From Sphingomonadales bacterium (GTDB lineage: Bacteria > Pseudomonadota > Alphaproteobacteria > Sphingomonadales > Sphingomonadaceae), in the NCBI GenBank assembly GCA_027490095.1, contig JAIXYT010000051.1, forward strand, positions 101,794-165,793: a DNA stretch of 64,000 bases, in the 5' to 3' direction. Positions 35,366-44,429 of this stretch are shown piece by piece (the first letter of the stretch is position 1; each line of letters starts with the position of its first letter). The notes beneath the pieces were generated by a model. That model was given only the letters and a program-made list of their open reading frames with translations, had not been told where the DNA came from and made no database searches. A program made the translations under genes and the position numbers.

Positions 35366-36277
35366 TCAGATCTCGAGAAGGAACTGGCGGGAGCAGAATT
35401 CGCAGTCGACCGAGATGACGCCGTCGGCGTTGCGCATCTCGGCCCGTTCGGCTTCGGGAAACTGGCCGAGCACGTTGCGGATATGTTCGACCGAGCAGCG
35501 GCAGCCCTTGCTGAGCGCCTGGGCAGGGAAGACCCGGACCTCGTCTTCGTTGAAGAGGCGCCAGAGGAGCGTTTCGAGCGGCAGGTCGGTGTCGGCGAGC
35601 TCTGGGTCGGAAACGGTGGTCGCGAGGGCCTGCACATGCTCCCAGTCGGCAAGGCCTGCGCCCGGGGTGGCGCCATCGCTTTCGACATGCAGGCGGGCGG
35701 CGCCGACTTCGGCGCGGGGCAGGTGCTGGAGCAGGAGGCCCCCTGCCGTCCAGCGGCCATCGGCGTCGCGGGCAGCGGCGAGGCGCACGAAGGTGGGAAG
35801 CTGCTCGCTGTTCTCGAAATAGCCCTGGGCGGCGGCCTGGAGGGTCTCGCCGCCGAGGTCGACGATGCCCTGGTAACGCTCGTCGGAACCGGTCTGATCG
35901 AGGGTGATGACGAGATGGCCCTCGCCGAACAGCCAGGCGAGGGTGGCGGACTTGCCCTCGTCGGCGGCAGCGAAGCGGCGATCGAGATCCTGCGAGGCAT
36001 AGCCGCGCAGCGCGCCCTCGCGGAAATCGGACACGAGGAGCCGCACCGGGCCGCCCTTGCCCTTGGCCTGGACGGTGAGCTGCCCGTCGGTCGGACGGAA
36101 CAGGGCGCCGAGCATGGCGGTGAGTGCGAGCGTTTCGGCAAGCAGCCGGGCGATCGGCTCCGGATAGGCGTGGGCGGACAGGATGTCGGCGAGGACGCCA
36201 TCGAGGCGCACGATCCGGCCGCGTGCGCCGCGGCCGGGCAGGGTGAAGCCGAGGATGCGGTCGTTCTCGGGTGCCAT
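35366..36277 (-). CDS. hslO: Redox-regulated chaperone Hsp33
   Basis: This 303-residue protein has the Hsp33 fold (GALRGYASQDLD-like strand, then a helical linker). The zinc-binding redox switch is C-x-C at GCRCSVEH (near residue 266) and C-x-x-C at CEFCSRQF at the C-terminus. Oxidation releases zinc and unfolds the linker, activating chaperone function. The ATG shares one base with the argF stop (TGATG). The argD-argF-hslO order is a sphingomonad signature. Confidence 0.93.
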   Translation of the reverse strand: MAPENDRILGFTLPGRGARGRIVRLDGVLADILSAHAYPEPIARLLAETLALTAMLGALFRPTDGQLTVQAKGKGGPVRLLVSDFREGALRGYASQDLDRRFAAADEGKSATLAWLFGEGHLVITLDQTGSDERYQGIVDLGGETLQAAAQGYFENSEQLPTFVRLAAARDADGRWTAGGLLLQHLPRAEVGAARLHVESDGATPGAGLADWEHVQALATTVSDPELADTDLPLETLLWRLFNEDEVRVFPAQALSKGCRCSVEHIRNVLGQFPEAERAEMRNADGVISVDCEFCSRQFLLEI

Positions 36278-37215
36278 CAGTCGAGCCAGCCGAGCGCCCA
36301 GAGGAGGATCGCCTTCTGGGCATGGACCCGGTTTGCGGCTTCGTCCCAGACGGCGGATTGGGGGCCGTCGATCACGGCGTCTGTCACCTCCTCGCCGCGG
36401 TGGGCCGGCAGGCAGTGCAGGAAGACTGCGTGCGCTGCCGCCCGGGCCATGAGGTCGGGGTTCACCTGAAAGGCGCGGAAGGCATGCAGGCGCGCGTCGG
36501 CATCGGTGTCGCCCATGGAGACCCAGGTGTCCGTCACCACGATGTCCGCGCCGCAGGCGGCATGGGCGGGGTCGTCGATCACTTCGATGGAAGCGCCGCG
36601 CATGCGGGCGGCGTCCAGCAGAGCCGCGTTGGGCCCGTAGGCGGATGGGCAGGCGATCACGAGATCGAAGCCGAGCAGGCCTGCGGCCTCGATGATCGAG
36701 TTGCAGACATTGTTGCCGTCGCCGATCCAGGCCCAGCGGGTGCTCGCAACCGGCCTGCCGAGGCGTTCCTCGACAGTCATCAGGTCTGCGACGATCTGGC
36801 AGGGGTGCGACAGGTCGGTAAGGCCGTTGATGACGGGCACGCCGGCGGCAGCTGCGAGCGCCTCGACATCGGAATGCCGGTTGGCACGGATCATCACGGC
36901 ATCAACGAAGCCGGAGAGCACGCGGGCGGTATCCGCAATCGTTTCGCCCCGGCCGAGCTGCATGTCCCCGGCGGCGATGGTGATCGCCTCTCCGCCAAGC
37001 TGGCGCATGGCGATGTCGAACGACAGGCGGGTGCGGGTGCTGGGCTTTTCGAAGATGGCGGCAAGCACATGGCCGGTGAGCGGCGCATCATCGTCCACCG
37101 TGCCGTTGGGGCGGCCTGCGCGCGCCTGCTTGCGGGCGTGGGCGGCATCCAGGAGGCGCCGCAGCCCGCCCGGCCCGAGGTCGGACAGGGCGAGGAAGTG
37201 GCGAACGTCCGTCAC
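36277..37215 (-). CDS. argF: Ornithine carbamoyltransferase
   Basis: About 312 residues. It joins ornithine and carbamoyl phosphate to citrulline in arginine synthesis. Motifs: [12 protein letters not shown] (carbamoyl-phosphate site, STRTR), a later HPCQ, and the ornithine-side [13 protein letters not shown]. The start is uncertain. GTG at 37215 (followed by [13 protein letters not shown]) fits the family's usual N-terminus, whereas TTG at 37242, overlapping the argD stop, is better coupled. It is the second gene of argD-argF-hslO. Confidence 0.9.
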   Translation of the reverse strand: MTDVRHFLALSDLGPGGLRRLLDAAHARKQARAGRPNGTVDDDAPLTGHVLAAIFEKPSTRTRLSFDIAMRQLGGEAITIAAGDMQLGRGETIADTARVLSGFVDAVMIRANRHSDVEALAAAAGVPVINGLTDLSHPCQIVADLMTVEERLGRPVASTRWAWIGDGNNVCNSIIEAAGLLGFDLVIACPSAYGPNAALLDAARMRGASIEVIDDPAHAACGADIVVTDTWVSMGDTDADARLHAFRAFQVNPDLMARAAAHAVFLHCLPAHRGEEVTDAVIDGPQSAVWDEAANRVHAQKAILLWALGWLD

Positions 37216-37238
37216 GCCAGGCCCGATCGCGATCCCGC

Positions 37239-38426
37239 TCAAGCTGCCTTCGGAACCTGGAAGGCGGCGGCGGCGGCCGACAGCTTTTCCACGCACTCGC
37301 GGATATGGCTTTCGTCGATGTTGAGCGGGGGCAGGATGCGCACGACATTGTCGCCGGCGGCGACCGTAAGGAGGCCGTGGTTGGAGCGCGCGTGGGCGAC
37401 GAAGGCGCGGCTGTCGGCCGTGAGCTTCAGGCCGAGCATCAGGCCCATGCCGCGAACATGGTCAAACAGATCATGATTGGGGATCATCTGTTCGAGCGCA
37501 GCGCGCAGGCGTTCGCCCTTCGCCTTCACCTCGGCGAGAAAGGCAGGCTCGGCCACGACGTCGAGGACGGCGCCGCAGGCTGCCATGGCGAGCGGGTTGC
37601 CGCCGTAGGTGGAGCCGTGGGTGCCGGCGACCATCCCGGTCGCGGCCTTTTCGGTGGCAAGGCAGGCGCCCACCGGGAAGCCGCCGCCGATGCCCTTTGC
37701 GACTGCCATCACATCCGGCGTAACGCCATATTGTTCATGGGCGAACAGCGTACCTGTTCGGCCGACGCCGCACTGGACCTCGTCCAGCGCAAGCAGGATG
37801 CCGTGCTTGTCGGCCAGCGTGCGCAGGCCTGCCAGGAACTCGGGCGTTGCCGGGCGGATGCCGCCTTCGCCCTGGATGGGTTCCACCAGAAATCCGCCGA
37901 TCGAGTCGTCGATGGCGGCCTCTGCGGCTGCGAGATCGTTGAAGGGCAGGACAGTGAACCAGTCCGGCAGGGGTTCGAAGCCCTTGCGGAGCTTTTCCTG
38001 GTCGGTCGCCGAGATGGTTGCCAGCGTGCGCCCATGGAAGGCGTTGGAGAAGGTCAGCATCCGGTACTTCTGCGGATTGCCGGTGGCATAGTGGTAGGCG
38101 CGCACGGTCTTGACCGTGCATTCGATGGCTTCGGCGCCTGAGTTGGTGAAGAAGACGGTGTCGGCGAAGGTGAGCTCGGTGAGCCGCCGGGCGACCGCCA
38201 TCTGCTGCGGCGAGCCATAGAGGTTCGACACGTGCATCAGCGTGGCGGCCTGCTTCTGGATCGCCTGGGTGAGGTGCGGGTGGCCGTGTCCCAGCAGGTT
38301 GACGGCGATGCCGGAGGCGAAATCCAGCCATTGCCGGCCGTTCGCATCGTAGAGATAGGCGCCCTCACCGCGCACCGGCTCGACCTCGCACCGGGGGTAA
38401 ACGGGCATCAGGGGAGAAATCGCCAT
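37239..38426 (-). CDS. argD: Acetylornithine aminotransferase
   Basis: This 395-residue class III aminotransferase moves the amino group of glutamate onto N-acetylglutamate semialdehyde, giving acetylornithine. Motifs: [14 protein letters not shown] near residue 95, the family [15 protein letters not shown], the PLP lysine in [14 protein letters not shown] and [12 protein letters not shown]. It is the first gene of the arginine operon argD-argF-hslO. A terminator-like hairpin (38492-38525) separates it from the ABC permease on the same strand. Confidence 0.93.
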   Translation of the reverse strand: MAISPLMPVYPRCEVEPVRGEGAYLYDANGRQWLDFASGIAVNLLGHGHPHLTQAIQKQAATLMHVSNLYGSPQQMAVARRLTELTFADTVFFTNSGAEAIECTVKTVRAYHYATGNPQKYRMLTFSNAFHGRTLATISATDQEKLRKGFEPLPDWFTVLPFNDLAAAEAAIDDSIGGFLVEPIQGEGGIRPATPEFLAGLRTLADKHGILLALDEVQCGVGRTGTLFAHEQYGVTPDVMAVAKGIGGGFPVGACLATEKAATGMVAGTHGSTYGGNPLAMAACGAVLDVVAEPAFLAEVKAKGERLRAALEQMIPNHDLFDHVRGMGLMLGLKLTADSRAFVAHARSNHGLLTVAAGDNVVRILPPLNIDESHIRECVEKLSAAAAAFQVPKAA

Positions 38427-38491
38427 CTCGTCCTCACATACCAGGGGCCGGGCCAGGGCCGGGTCTTTTGGAAATTCTGCGTCGGGGCCTC

Positions 38492-38525
38492 AAAAAGCGA
38501 AAGGCGGCGAACCGCCGCCCTTTCG
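38492..38525 (-). terminator. Intrinsic terminator of the ABC permease gene
   Basis: On the minus strand GGGCGGCG and CGCCGCC pair around a short TTC-type loop, with CGAAAG/CTTTCG extending the stem (one bulged G), followed by GCTTTTTG. It ends 20 bases after the permease stop and before argD begins 65 bases on. Confidence 0.65.
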
Positions 38526-38544
38526 AGAAGCCCGACATAGCTTT

Positions 38545-39384
38545 TCAGGCGCGGAGTTTCCACCCCGATTTGAGCAGCGCATAGCAGCCCCACCAGAGCG
38601 TGAGGCAGAGCCCGCCGACGATTGCCGCCCCCAGCAGGACCGGGGCTTCGGCGACCCCGATGAAGCCGGCGCGGAAGCCATCGATCATGTAGAAGAAGGG
38701 GTTGGCGCGGCTGAAGGCCTGGATGGCGGTCGGCAACTGGTCGATCGCGTAGAAGGTGCCCGAGAGCAGGGTGAGCGGCTGCACCAGGAAGTTGGTGACG
38801 GCAGCGCCGTGGTCGAACTTGTCGGCCCAGATTCCGGTGAGGACGCCGAGCAGACCGAGCATGAGTGCGCCCAGCGTTCCGAACAGGAACACCTGCGCCG
38901 GGTTGGCGATAGCAACGCTGACCCCTGGCCAGAACAGCATGGCGACCCAGATGGCGACGCCGACGAACCAGGCGCGGGTAACGGCGCCCGCGACGTAGCA
39001 GAACAGCAGCTCGCCATGGCTGAGCGGCGGCATGAGCACGTCGACAATGGTGCCCTGCACCTTGGCGATGATGATCGACGACAGGCTGTTCTGGAAGGCG
39101 TTCTGCACCATGCCCATGATGATGAGACCGGGGGCGAGGAAAGTGGCATAGGGAAGTCCCAGCACCTCGCCCTTCGCGCCCCCGAGCGCGAGGGTGAAGA
39201 TGGCGAGGAACATGAGCGTGGTGATGGCGGGCGCCCAGACCGTCTGCATCTGCACCTTGAAGAAGCGCCGCACTTCCTTCACATAGAGCGTGCGTATTCC
39301 CAGCCAGTTGATGCCGTGGATGACCGGGACCCCGGGTTCCGCATGCAGCGGTGCGGCAGGCTGGGAGGGAAGTTGCGCTTGCAT
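38545..39384 (-). CDS. ABC-2 type transporter permease
   Basis: This 279-residue inner-membrane protein has about six hydrophobic segments: TLMFLAIFTLAL, a YATFLAPGLIIMGMVQNAF block typical of ABC-2 permeases, FVGVAIWVAMLFW, FLFGTLGALMLGLLGVL and FNPFF-like PFFYMIDGFR near the end. The first 45 residues are cytosolic. The cognate ATPase is not adjacent, so the partner is elsewhere or shared. It is divergent from gcrA with about 90 bases between. The substrate is unknown; drug, lipid or polysaccharide exporters share this fold. Confidence 0.85.
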   Translation of the reverse strand: MQAQLPSQPAAPLHAEPGVPVIHGINWLGIRTLYVKEVRRFFKVQMQTVWAPAITTLMFLAIFTLALGGAKGEVLGLPYATFLAPGLIIMGMVQNAFQNSLSSIIIAKVQGTIVDVLMPPLSHGELLFCYVAGAVTRAWFVGVAIWVAMLFWPGVSVAIANPAQVFLFGTLGALMLGLLGVLTGIWADKFDHGAAVTNFLVQPLTLLSGTFYAIDQLPTAIQAFSRANPFFYMIDGFRAGFIGVAEAPVLLGAAIVGGLCLTLWWGCYALLKSGWKLRA

Positions 39385-39472
39385 TGCCCTCGCCGTCTAT
39401 CGGTGCCCCCTGCCCGGGGCAAGTCCGCAACGGCACGGCCTGCAAGCCGATCGAACGAGAGCGGACATACGA

Positions 39473-40066
39473 ATGGCCTGGACCGACGAGCGCATCGCGC
39501 TGCTGAAGCAATATTGGGAAGAGGGGCGCTCGGCGAGCCAGATTGCCGAACTGCTGGGCGAGAGCCTGTCGCGCAATGCGGTGATCGGCAAGGCGCACCG
39601 GCTGGGGCTCGCCTCACGCCCGTCGCCGTTGAAGACGGGCGAGGCCAAGGCCGAGCCCAAGGCGCCGCGCGCGGAGCCCAAGGCGGCATCCCCCAAACCG
39701 GCGCCGGCACGCCCGGCACCGGCCGCCCCTGTGGCTGCCCCCGCGCAAGCCCAAGCGCCGGAACGGCCGGCGCCTGTTTCCGCGGCCGAGCCGGTTGCGA
39801 TGGAGCCTGCATCCGTTGCCGCCCGGACGGCTCCGCGCCCCAAGGGTGGACGGGTGACCCTGCTCGACCTCAACGACCGCATCTGCAAATGGCCGATCGG
39901 CCACCCGGACGAGCCGGATTTCCATTTCTGCGGCAAGCCGGTGAACCCGGGCTTCCCCTATTGCGGAGAGCATTGCCTGGTTGCCTATCAGGCGCAGATG
40001 CCCCGGCGTGACCGGCCGACCGGGCCGCCGAGGCCGTTTGGGCCGAACCTTCCCCGCCCGCGCTGA
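39473..40066 (+). CDS. gcrA: GcrA family cell-cycle regulator
   Basis: This 197-residue protein begins MAWTDERIALLKQYWEEGRS and then has QIAELLGE..LSRNAVIGKAHRLGL, the GcrA DNA-binding helix-turn-helix. A long Ala/Pro-rich linker (about 65 residues) leads to a C-terminal block with ICKWPIGHPDEPDFHFCGK and YCGEHC, the conserved sigma-70-contacting part. GcrA activates promoters methylated at GANTC sites in alphaproteobacteria. The start at 39473 fits the conserved N-terminus. Confidence 0.93.
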   Translation: MAWTDERIALLKQYWEEGRSASQIAELLGESLSRNAVIGKAHRLGLASRPSPLKTGEAKAEPKAPRAEPKAASPKPAPARPAPAAPVAAPAQAQAPERPAPVSAAEPVAMEPASVAARTAPRPKGGRVTLLDLNDRICKWPIGHPDEPDFHFCGKPVNPGFPYCGEHCLVAYQAQMPRRDRPTGPPRPFGPNLPRPR

Positions 40067-40073
40067 GCGGCTT

Positions 40074-41264
40074 TCAGAGCTGCCGGCGGCGGGCTTCGAG
40101 CCAGGCCCTTACCGCGGGATCGCGCGCAAGCAGGATTGCGGCCGCGTAGGCTGACCCTGCGTCCGACGGCCGGCCGGCGCGCGCCAGCAGGTGGGCGCGG
40201 GCAGCCGCGTGCGCGAGATGACCCGGCGGGGCCTCGAGGCTGTCGAGAAGCCGGAGGCCGGCTTCCGGCCCATGCACCTCGGCTGCAGCGACCGCACGGG
40301 CGACCTCGCTTCCGAAGGTGGGGGCCAGGGTGGACAGCCGATCGTGCAGCGCGAGGATCTGGGGCCATGGTGTCTCTCCGCCGGCCCGGCGCCAGCAATG
40401 GGCGGAGTGGATGGCGGCTTCGAGCTGGAAGCGGCCTGGCCGGCCGGCGGCGGCAGCGGCCTTGAGCTCGGCTTCGGCCCGGTCGATTGCGGCATGGTCC
40501 CAGGTGGCGGGATCCTGCTCCTCGAGGGGCACATAGTTTCCGCCCGGGGTGCGGCCGGCCGCGCGACGGGCCAGGAGAAACAGGAGGAGCGCGAGCAGGC
40601 CGCGGACTTCGGGCTCGCGCGGGAGTTCGGCCGCGAGGAGGCCGGCCAGGTGCACGCCCTCGCCGAGCAGTTCGCCGTCGCCATCGGAGAGGGCGGCGAT
40701 CGCGTAGACGGCCTCGAGCACGGTTCCGAGCCGGTCGGTCCATTCGGCCCGGTCGGGAAGCGCGAAGGCGATGCCGGTTGCCTTCACCCGCGCCTTGGCA
40801 CGCACCAGCCGCTGGGAGAGGGTGGCCGGCGGCTCCAGATAGGCGGCGGCCACCCGCTCGGCGGTGAGGCCCTGCACGAGGGTGAGCATCATCGGCGTGC
40901 GGGCGGCAGGGTCGATCGCAGGGTGGGCGCAGACGAACATGAGCTCGAGACGGGGGTCGGTGGCCGGGCCGGCCTCGGCGCGCTCGTCGATGCGGCGGAC
41001 GATCTCGGGCTCGGCAAGGGCCTGGACCTCGCGGTGGCGTGCGGCGTTGCCGTCGACGCGGCGGGCGACCGTGAGGAGCCAGGCTTCGGGGTTGTCGGGG
41101 ATGCCGGTTTGCGGCCAGGTCTCGATGGCGCGGGCGAAGGCTTCGGCGAGCGCGTCTTCGGCGGCGGCGATGTCGCGGGTGCGCGACGCCAGGAGGCCGA
41201 CGAGGCGGCCATGGGATGCCCGCGCGGCGCGTTCGGCGGCCGCGCGGGCATCCGGCGGGCTCAC
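40074..41264 (-). CDS. ECF sigma factor of the DUF6596/ECF42-like type
   Basis: About 396 residues. The sigma-70 region 2 is ASHGRLVGLLASRTRDIAAA and region 4 LTLVQGLTAERVAAAYLEPP. A long C-terminal helical extension with tetratricopeptide-like repeats follows (residues 180-396). The GTG start at 41264 overlaps the YCII stop (GTGA), so an upstream ATG at 41324 is unlikely. This type is known to be encoded next to YCII/DGPF proteins and to need no classic anti-sigma factor. Its C-terminal extension is thought to sense the signal. Confidence 0.82.
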   Translation of the reverse strand: MSPPDARAAAERAARASHGRLVGLLASRTRDIAAAEDALAEAFARAIETWPQTGIPDNPEAWLLTVARRVDGNAARHREVQALAEPEIVRRIDERAEAGPATDPRLELMFVCAHPAIDPAARTPMMLTLVQGLTAERVAAAYLEPPATLSQRLVRAKARVKATGIAFALPDRAEWTDRLGTVLEAVYAIAALSDGDGELLGEGVHLAGLLAAELPREPEVRGLLALLLFLLARRAAGRTPGGNYVPLEEQDPATWDHAAIDRAEAELKAAAAAGRPGRFQLEAAIHSAHCWRRAGGETPWPQILALHDRLSTLAPTFGSEVARAVAAAEVHGPEAGLRLLDSLEAPPGHLAHAAARAHLLARAGRPSDAGSAYAAAILLARDPAVRAWLEARRRQL

Positions 41265-41611
41265 TGGCCCGTCATCGGCATCAGGGGCCGCACCTCGACC
41301 ACGCCGTTGAGGGCTGCCGGGCATTTGGCGGCCCAGTCGAGGGCGGCGTCGAGATCGGGCACGTCGATCACGAAGAAGCCGCCCAGCTGCTCACGGGTTT
41401 CGGCATAGGGCCCGTCCTGCACCAGGCGGCGGCCTTCGCGCAGGCGGACAGTGGTGGCGGTCTCGGGCACCTCGAGCGGGGCGCCGCCGGTGGTGACCGC
41501 GTTCATCTGTTGCGAATAGGCCATCCAGGCGCCCCAGTAGGCACCGTCGGGCGGGGACTTCCGGTCTTCGAAGCCGGACTGGGGTTCGTAGATCAGGATC
41601 GCGTAGCGCAT
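41261..41611 (-). CDS. YCII-related (DGPF) domain protein
   Basis: This 116-residue protein starts MRYAILIYEPQSGF and has the DGPF-like DGPYAETREQLGGFFVIDVP. The YCII fold is a small ferredoxin-like dimer. It ends in coupled overlap with the ECF sigma gene (GTGA), so both are made together. The family is the regular partner of ECF42-type sigma factors. Enzymatic activity is not known. Confidence 0.85.
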   Translation of the reverse strand: MRYAILIYEPQSGFEDRKSPPDGAYWGAWMAYSQQMNAVTTGGAPLEVPETATTVRLREGRRLVQDGPYAETREQLGGFFVIDVPDLDAALDWAAKCPAALNGVVEVRPLMPMTGQ

Positions 41612-41649
41612 GGTTTCATCCTTTCGTGGCTGGGGGATCGGCGCAAGCC

Positions 41650-42027
41650 TCAGCGCGCCATGGCGGGAAGATGTTGGCGGATTTCGACGCGGCCGCCCTT
41701 GGCGGCGGGGATTCGCTGGGCCCAGCTGCTTGCCGTTGCGAGATCTGGCACGTCGATCACGAAATAGCCGCCGAGCGCGGACGGCAGGGGTGCGCCAGAG
41801 CCGACTGCGGGGCCAGCGGCCTCCACCCCGGCGCCGCCGCGCATGACGCCGGCCTTGCCCGCCTCGGCGGCAAAGGCGGCATAGCCGCTCCAATAGGCCT
41901 TGGCGCGCGCCGGATCGGTGCGGGCGGCGATCTGGTCGGCGCTTTCGAAGATGAAGAGAGTGTACTCGGCAGCTTGGGCGGCCGGGGCGGCCAGCAACAG
42001 GACGAGGGCAGCGAGTCTGGTGCGCAT
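41650..42027 (-). CDS. YCII-related protein with signal peptide
   Basis: This 125-residue protein has a signal peptide (MRTRLAALVLLLAAPAAQAA) followed by EYTLFIFESADQIAART and ALGGYFVIDVPDLATASSWA, the same fold as the downstream YCII gene. It is 38 bases upstream of that gene and likely in the same operon as the ECF sigma factor. A periplasmic form of a normally cytosolic family is unusual and may carry a signal from the envelope. Confidence 0.8.
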   Translation of the reverse strand: MRTRLAALVLLLAAPAAQAAEYTLFIFESADQIAARTDPARAKAYWSGYAAFAAEAGKAGVMRGGAGVEAAGPAVGSGAPLPSALGGYFVIDVPDLATASSWAQRIPAAKGGRVEIRQHLPAMAR

Positions 42028-42287
42028 CGGTTGGTCTCCGTTTGGTCGAGGCCTTGATGGCTCTCGACTGGATGAGCCGCCGGATCGGGCGATTTCGACA
42101 TCCGGGGGACGGGAGGGTGAAAAAAATCTCGGCGGCTTGTCCGGCGGCGGGGCGATGAAGGGAAAGAAGAAGGGCGCGGCAAAGCCGCGCCGTCGGACCT
42201 GTCGGCTGGCGTGGCCAGCCGCAGGCCGGCCGCGCTTTCGCGGAGTCCTGCGACCAGTGCTGCGCACTGGCGCTGGCCCGCTTCAGC
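42028..42287. other. Intergenic stretch with several hairpins, no gene
   Basis: No gene is seen between the YCII operon start and the amtB terminator. It holds GGCGCGGC-AAA-GCCGCGCC (42173-42191), a CCAGTGC-GCA-GCACTGG stem (near 42250-42268) and a GCGAAAGCGCGG-like tail. The GCA-loop stem resembles those after rlmE and tesB, more weakly. The YCII operon promoter must lie at its left. Confidence 0.4.
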
Positions 42288-42318
42288 AAAAAATCCCCGG
42301 CAGGTTGCCCTGCCGGGG
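42288..42318 (-). terminator. Intrinsic terminator of glnK-amtB
   Basis: On the minus strand CCCCGGCAGG-GCAA-CCTGCCGGGG forms a perfect 10-base stem, followed by ATTTTTT. It lies about 50 bases after the amtB stop. Confidence 0.85.
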
Positions 42319-42367
42319 AGGTTGGTTCCTTGGGGAGGAATGGGGTGGCGGGAGGGCCCGCCGAAAC

Positions 42368-43894
42368 TCAGTAGTTGTAGGCCCGCTCTCCGTGCGAGGT
42401 GACGTCGAGGCCTTCGCGTTCGGCTTCCTCGGTGGGGCGGAGGCCCATGGTGAACTTGACGAGGGTGAAGAGCACGGCCGAGCCGACGCCGGACCAGACG
42501 ATCGCGATGAGAACAGCCTTCACCTGGATCCAGAGCTGCGTGGCAGCGCCGGGGAAGGTGAACTCGATCACGCCGGGTGTCTTCAGATAGTCCGCAATGC
42601 CCTGGCCGCCGAGCGCCGGATCGACGAGGATGCCGGTGGCGATTGCGCCGACGATGCCGCCGATGCCGTGGATGCCGAAGACGTCGAGGCTGTCGTCATA
42701 CTTCAGCGCATGCTTCACGCTGGTGCAGAAGAGGTAGCAGATGGGCGAGACGAGGAGGCCCAGCACCACCGAGCCGGCGGGGCCGGCGAAGCCGGAGGCC
42801 GGGGTGACGGCAACAAGGCCTGCGACCGCGCCCGAGACCGCGCCGAGAAGCGACGGCTTGCCCTTTGCGATCTGCTCCACGACCACCCAGCTGACGGTGG
42901 CAGCTGCGGTTGCGAGGAAGGTGTTGATGAAGGCGACTGCCGCGACCCCGTTGGATTCGAGGTTGGAACCGGCGTTGAAGCCGAACCAGCCGACCCACAG
43001 CAGCGAGGCGCCGATCATCGTCATCACCAGGCTGTGCGGGGGCATCGGTTCCTTGCCGTAGCCGATGCGCGGACCAAGGATGAGGGCGCCCACCAGGCCT
43101 GCCACGCCGGCGTTGATATGCACGACTGTGCCGCCGGCGAAGTCCAGCGCGCCCATGTTGAAGAGATAGCCCGAGTTGGCGGTTGCAGCCGCCCAGGCCG
43201 CTTCGCCTTCCTTTGCGGCCGCGACGAAGGCGTCAGGCCCGTCCCAGTACCAGACCATGTGGGCCATCGGGAAATAGACGATGATGAGCCAGAGCGTGAT
43301 GAAGACCATGAGCGAGGAGAATTTCACCCGCTCGGCAATGGCGCCCACGATGAGTGCCGCTGTGATGCAGGCGAACGACATCTGGAAGGCGACGAAGGTG
43401 AGTTCCGGGATCACCACGCCGGTGGAGAAGGTGGCCGCAACGGTTGTCGCGTCGACGCCGGAGAGGAAGATCTTGGAGAAGCCGCCGAAGAAGGGGTTTC
43501 CGGCAGTGAAGGCCATCGAATAGCCGAGGGTGAACCAGACAAGCGCGGCAATGGCCACGATCACGAACACCTGGGTGAGCACCGACAGCATGTTCTTGGT
43601 GCGCACAAGGCCGCCGTAGAACAGTGCGACGCCGGGCACGCACATCATGAGAACGATGAGGGTGGAGACCATCATCCAGGTGGTGTCACCCTTGTCGGGC
43701 ACCGGGGCGGCGGGGGCCGCCTCTGCGGCGGCTTCTGCAACCGGCGCCGCTGCGGCGGCGACATCGGTCGCGGCGGCGGCGGTCTCGGCTGCTGCCGCTG
43801 CCGCCTCCTGTGCCAGCGCCGGGTGGGTGGCCGCGATGCCGGCCAGGCCCAGGCCAAGGGCGATCTTGCCCCATGGCAGGTCTGCGAGATGCAT
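42368..43894 (-). CDS. amtB: Ammonium transporter
   Basis: This 508-residue Amt channel has 11 predicted membrane helices after a signal sequence (MHLADLPWGKIALGLGLAGI...ALAQ). It carries an odd Ala/Glu/Pro-rich segment of about 45 residues after the signal, before the transporter proper (WMMVSTLIVLMMCVPGVALF). The channel motifs include YWDGPDAFV-type loops, GGTVVHINAGVAGLVG (one pore His) and FGIHGIGGIVGA (second pore His). The start at 43894 follows AAGGAGGGG six bases upstream. It forms an operon with glnK, whose product blocks the channel when nitrogen is ample. Confidence 0.93.
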   Translation of the reverse strand: MHLADLPWGKIALGLGLAGIAATHPALAQEAAAAAAETAAAATDVAAAAAPVAEAAAEAAPAAPVPDKGDTTWMMVSTLIVLMMCVPGVALFYGGLVRTKNMLSVLTQVFVIVAIAALVWFTLGYSMAFTAGNPFFGGFSKIFLSGVDATTVAATFSTGVVIPELTFVAFQMSFACITAALIVGAIAERVKFSSLMVFITLWLIIVYFPMAHMVWYWDGPDAFVAAAKEGEAAWAAATANSGYLFNMGALDFAGGTVVHINAGVAGLVGALILGPRIGYGKEPMPPHSLVMTMIGASLLWVGWFGFNAGSNLESNGVAAVAFINTFLATAAATVSWVVVEQIAKGKPSLLGAVSGAVAGLVAVTPASGFAGPAGSVVLGLLVSPICYLFCTSVKHALKYDDSLDVFGIHGIGGIVGAIATGILVDPALGGQGIADYLKTPGVIEFTFPGAATQLWIQVKAVLIAIVWSGVGSAVLFTLVKFTMGLRPTEEAEREGLDVTSHGERAYNY

Positions 43895-43926
43895 GAATGA
43901 CCCCTCCTTGAAGTGCCGCGGCGTCA

Positions 43927-44265
43927 TCAAAGCGCCGTTTCGTTGGTTTCGCCGGTGCGGATACGGACCACGCCGGACATGTCGAAAACGAAGATCTTGC
44001 CGTCGCCGATGGCGCCCGTGTGGGCGGCTTGCTGGATCGCCTCGATGGCGCGAGAGGCAAGATCTGCCGCCACCGCCACCTCGATCTTCACCTTGGGCAC
44101 CATGTTCGTGGTGTATTCGGCCCCGCGGTAGATTTCGGTTTGGCCTTTCTGGCGCCCGAAGCCCTTGACCTCGGTTACGGTCATGCCCGTTACGCCCAGC
44201 GCGGTCAGCGCCTCGCGGACGTCATCGAGCTTGAACGGCTTGATTACGGCGACGATGAATTTCAC
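43927..44265 (-). CDS. glnK: Nitrogen regulatory protein P-II
   Basis: This 112-residue trimeric signal protein starts with GTG at 44265 (KFIVAVIKPFKLDDVREAL). The T-loop is GRQKGQTEIYRGAEYTTN, with the uridylylated Tyr in RGAEY. The B-loop is HTGAIGDGKIFV. It binds ATP and 2-oxoglutarate and controls AmtB. The gene ends 30 bases before amtB. A sigma-54 promoter lies upstream, so expression should rise under nitrogen limitation. Confidence 0.93.
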   Translation of the reverse strand: MKFIVAVIKPFKLDDVREALTALGVTGMTVTEVKGFGRQKGQTEIYRGAEYTTNMVPKVKIEVAVAADLASRAIEAIQQAAHTGAIGDGKIFVFDMSGVVRIRTGETNETAL

Positions 44266-44340
44266 GACTGCCGAACCCCCTTTTCTGCTGCGGCTGCATT
44301 CAGCCCGACGACGGTCAGACCCGCCGCGTTGTTCATGGCA

Positions 44341-44357
44341 TGCACGAAGCGTGCCAA
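44341..44357 (-). promoter_or_regulatory. Sigma-54 promoter of glnK-amtB
   Basis: On the minus strand TTGGCACG-CTTC-GTGCA matches YTGGCACG-N4-TTGCW, with one mismatch in the -12 box (GTGC for TTGC). The start codon is about 75 bases downstream. NtrC activation is the expected route, but I could not assign an NtrC site with confidence. Confidence 0.65.
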
Positions 44358-44429
44358 ATTTCAGCAATGTTGCAGTGCGGCAGATCGGGCCGATTTCTGC
44401 TCAAATTCGCAGCAGCGGGAAAGGAGCTC

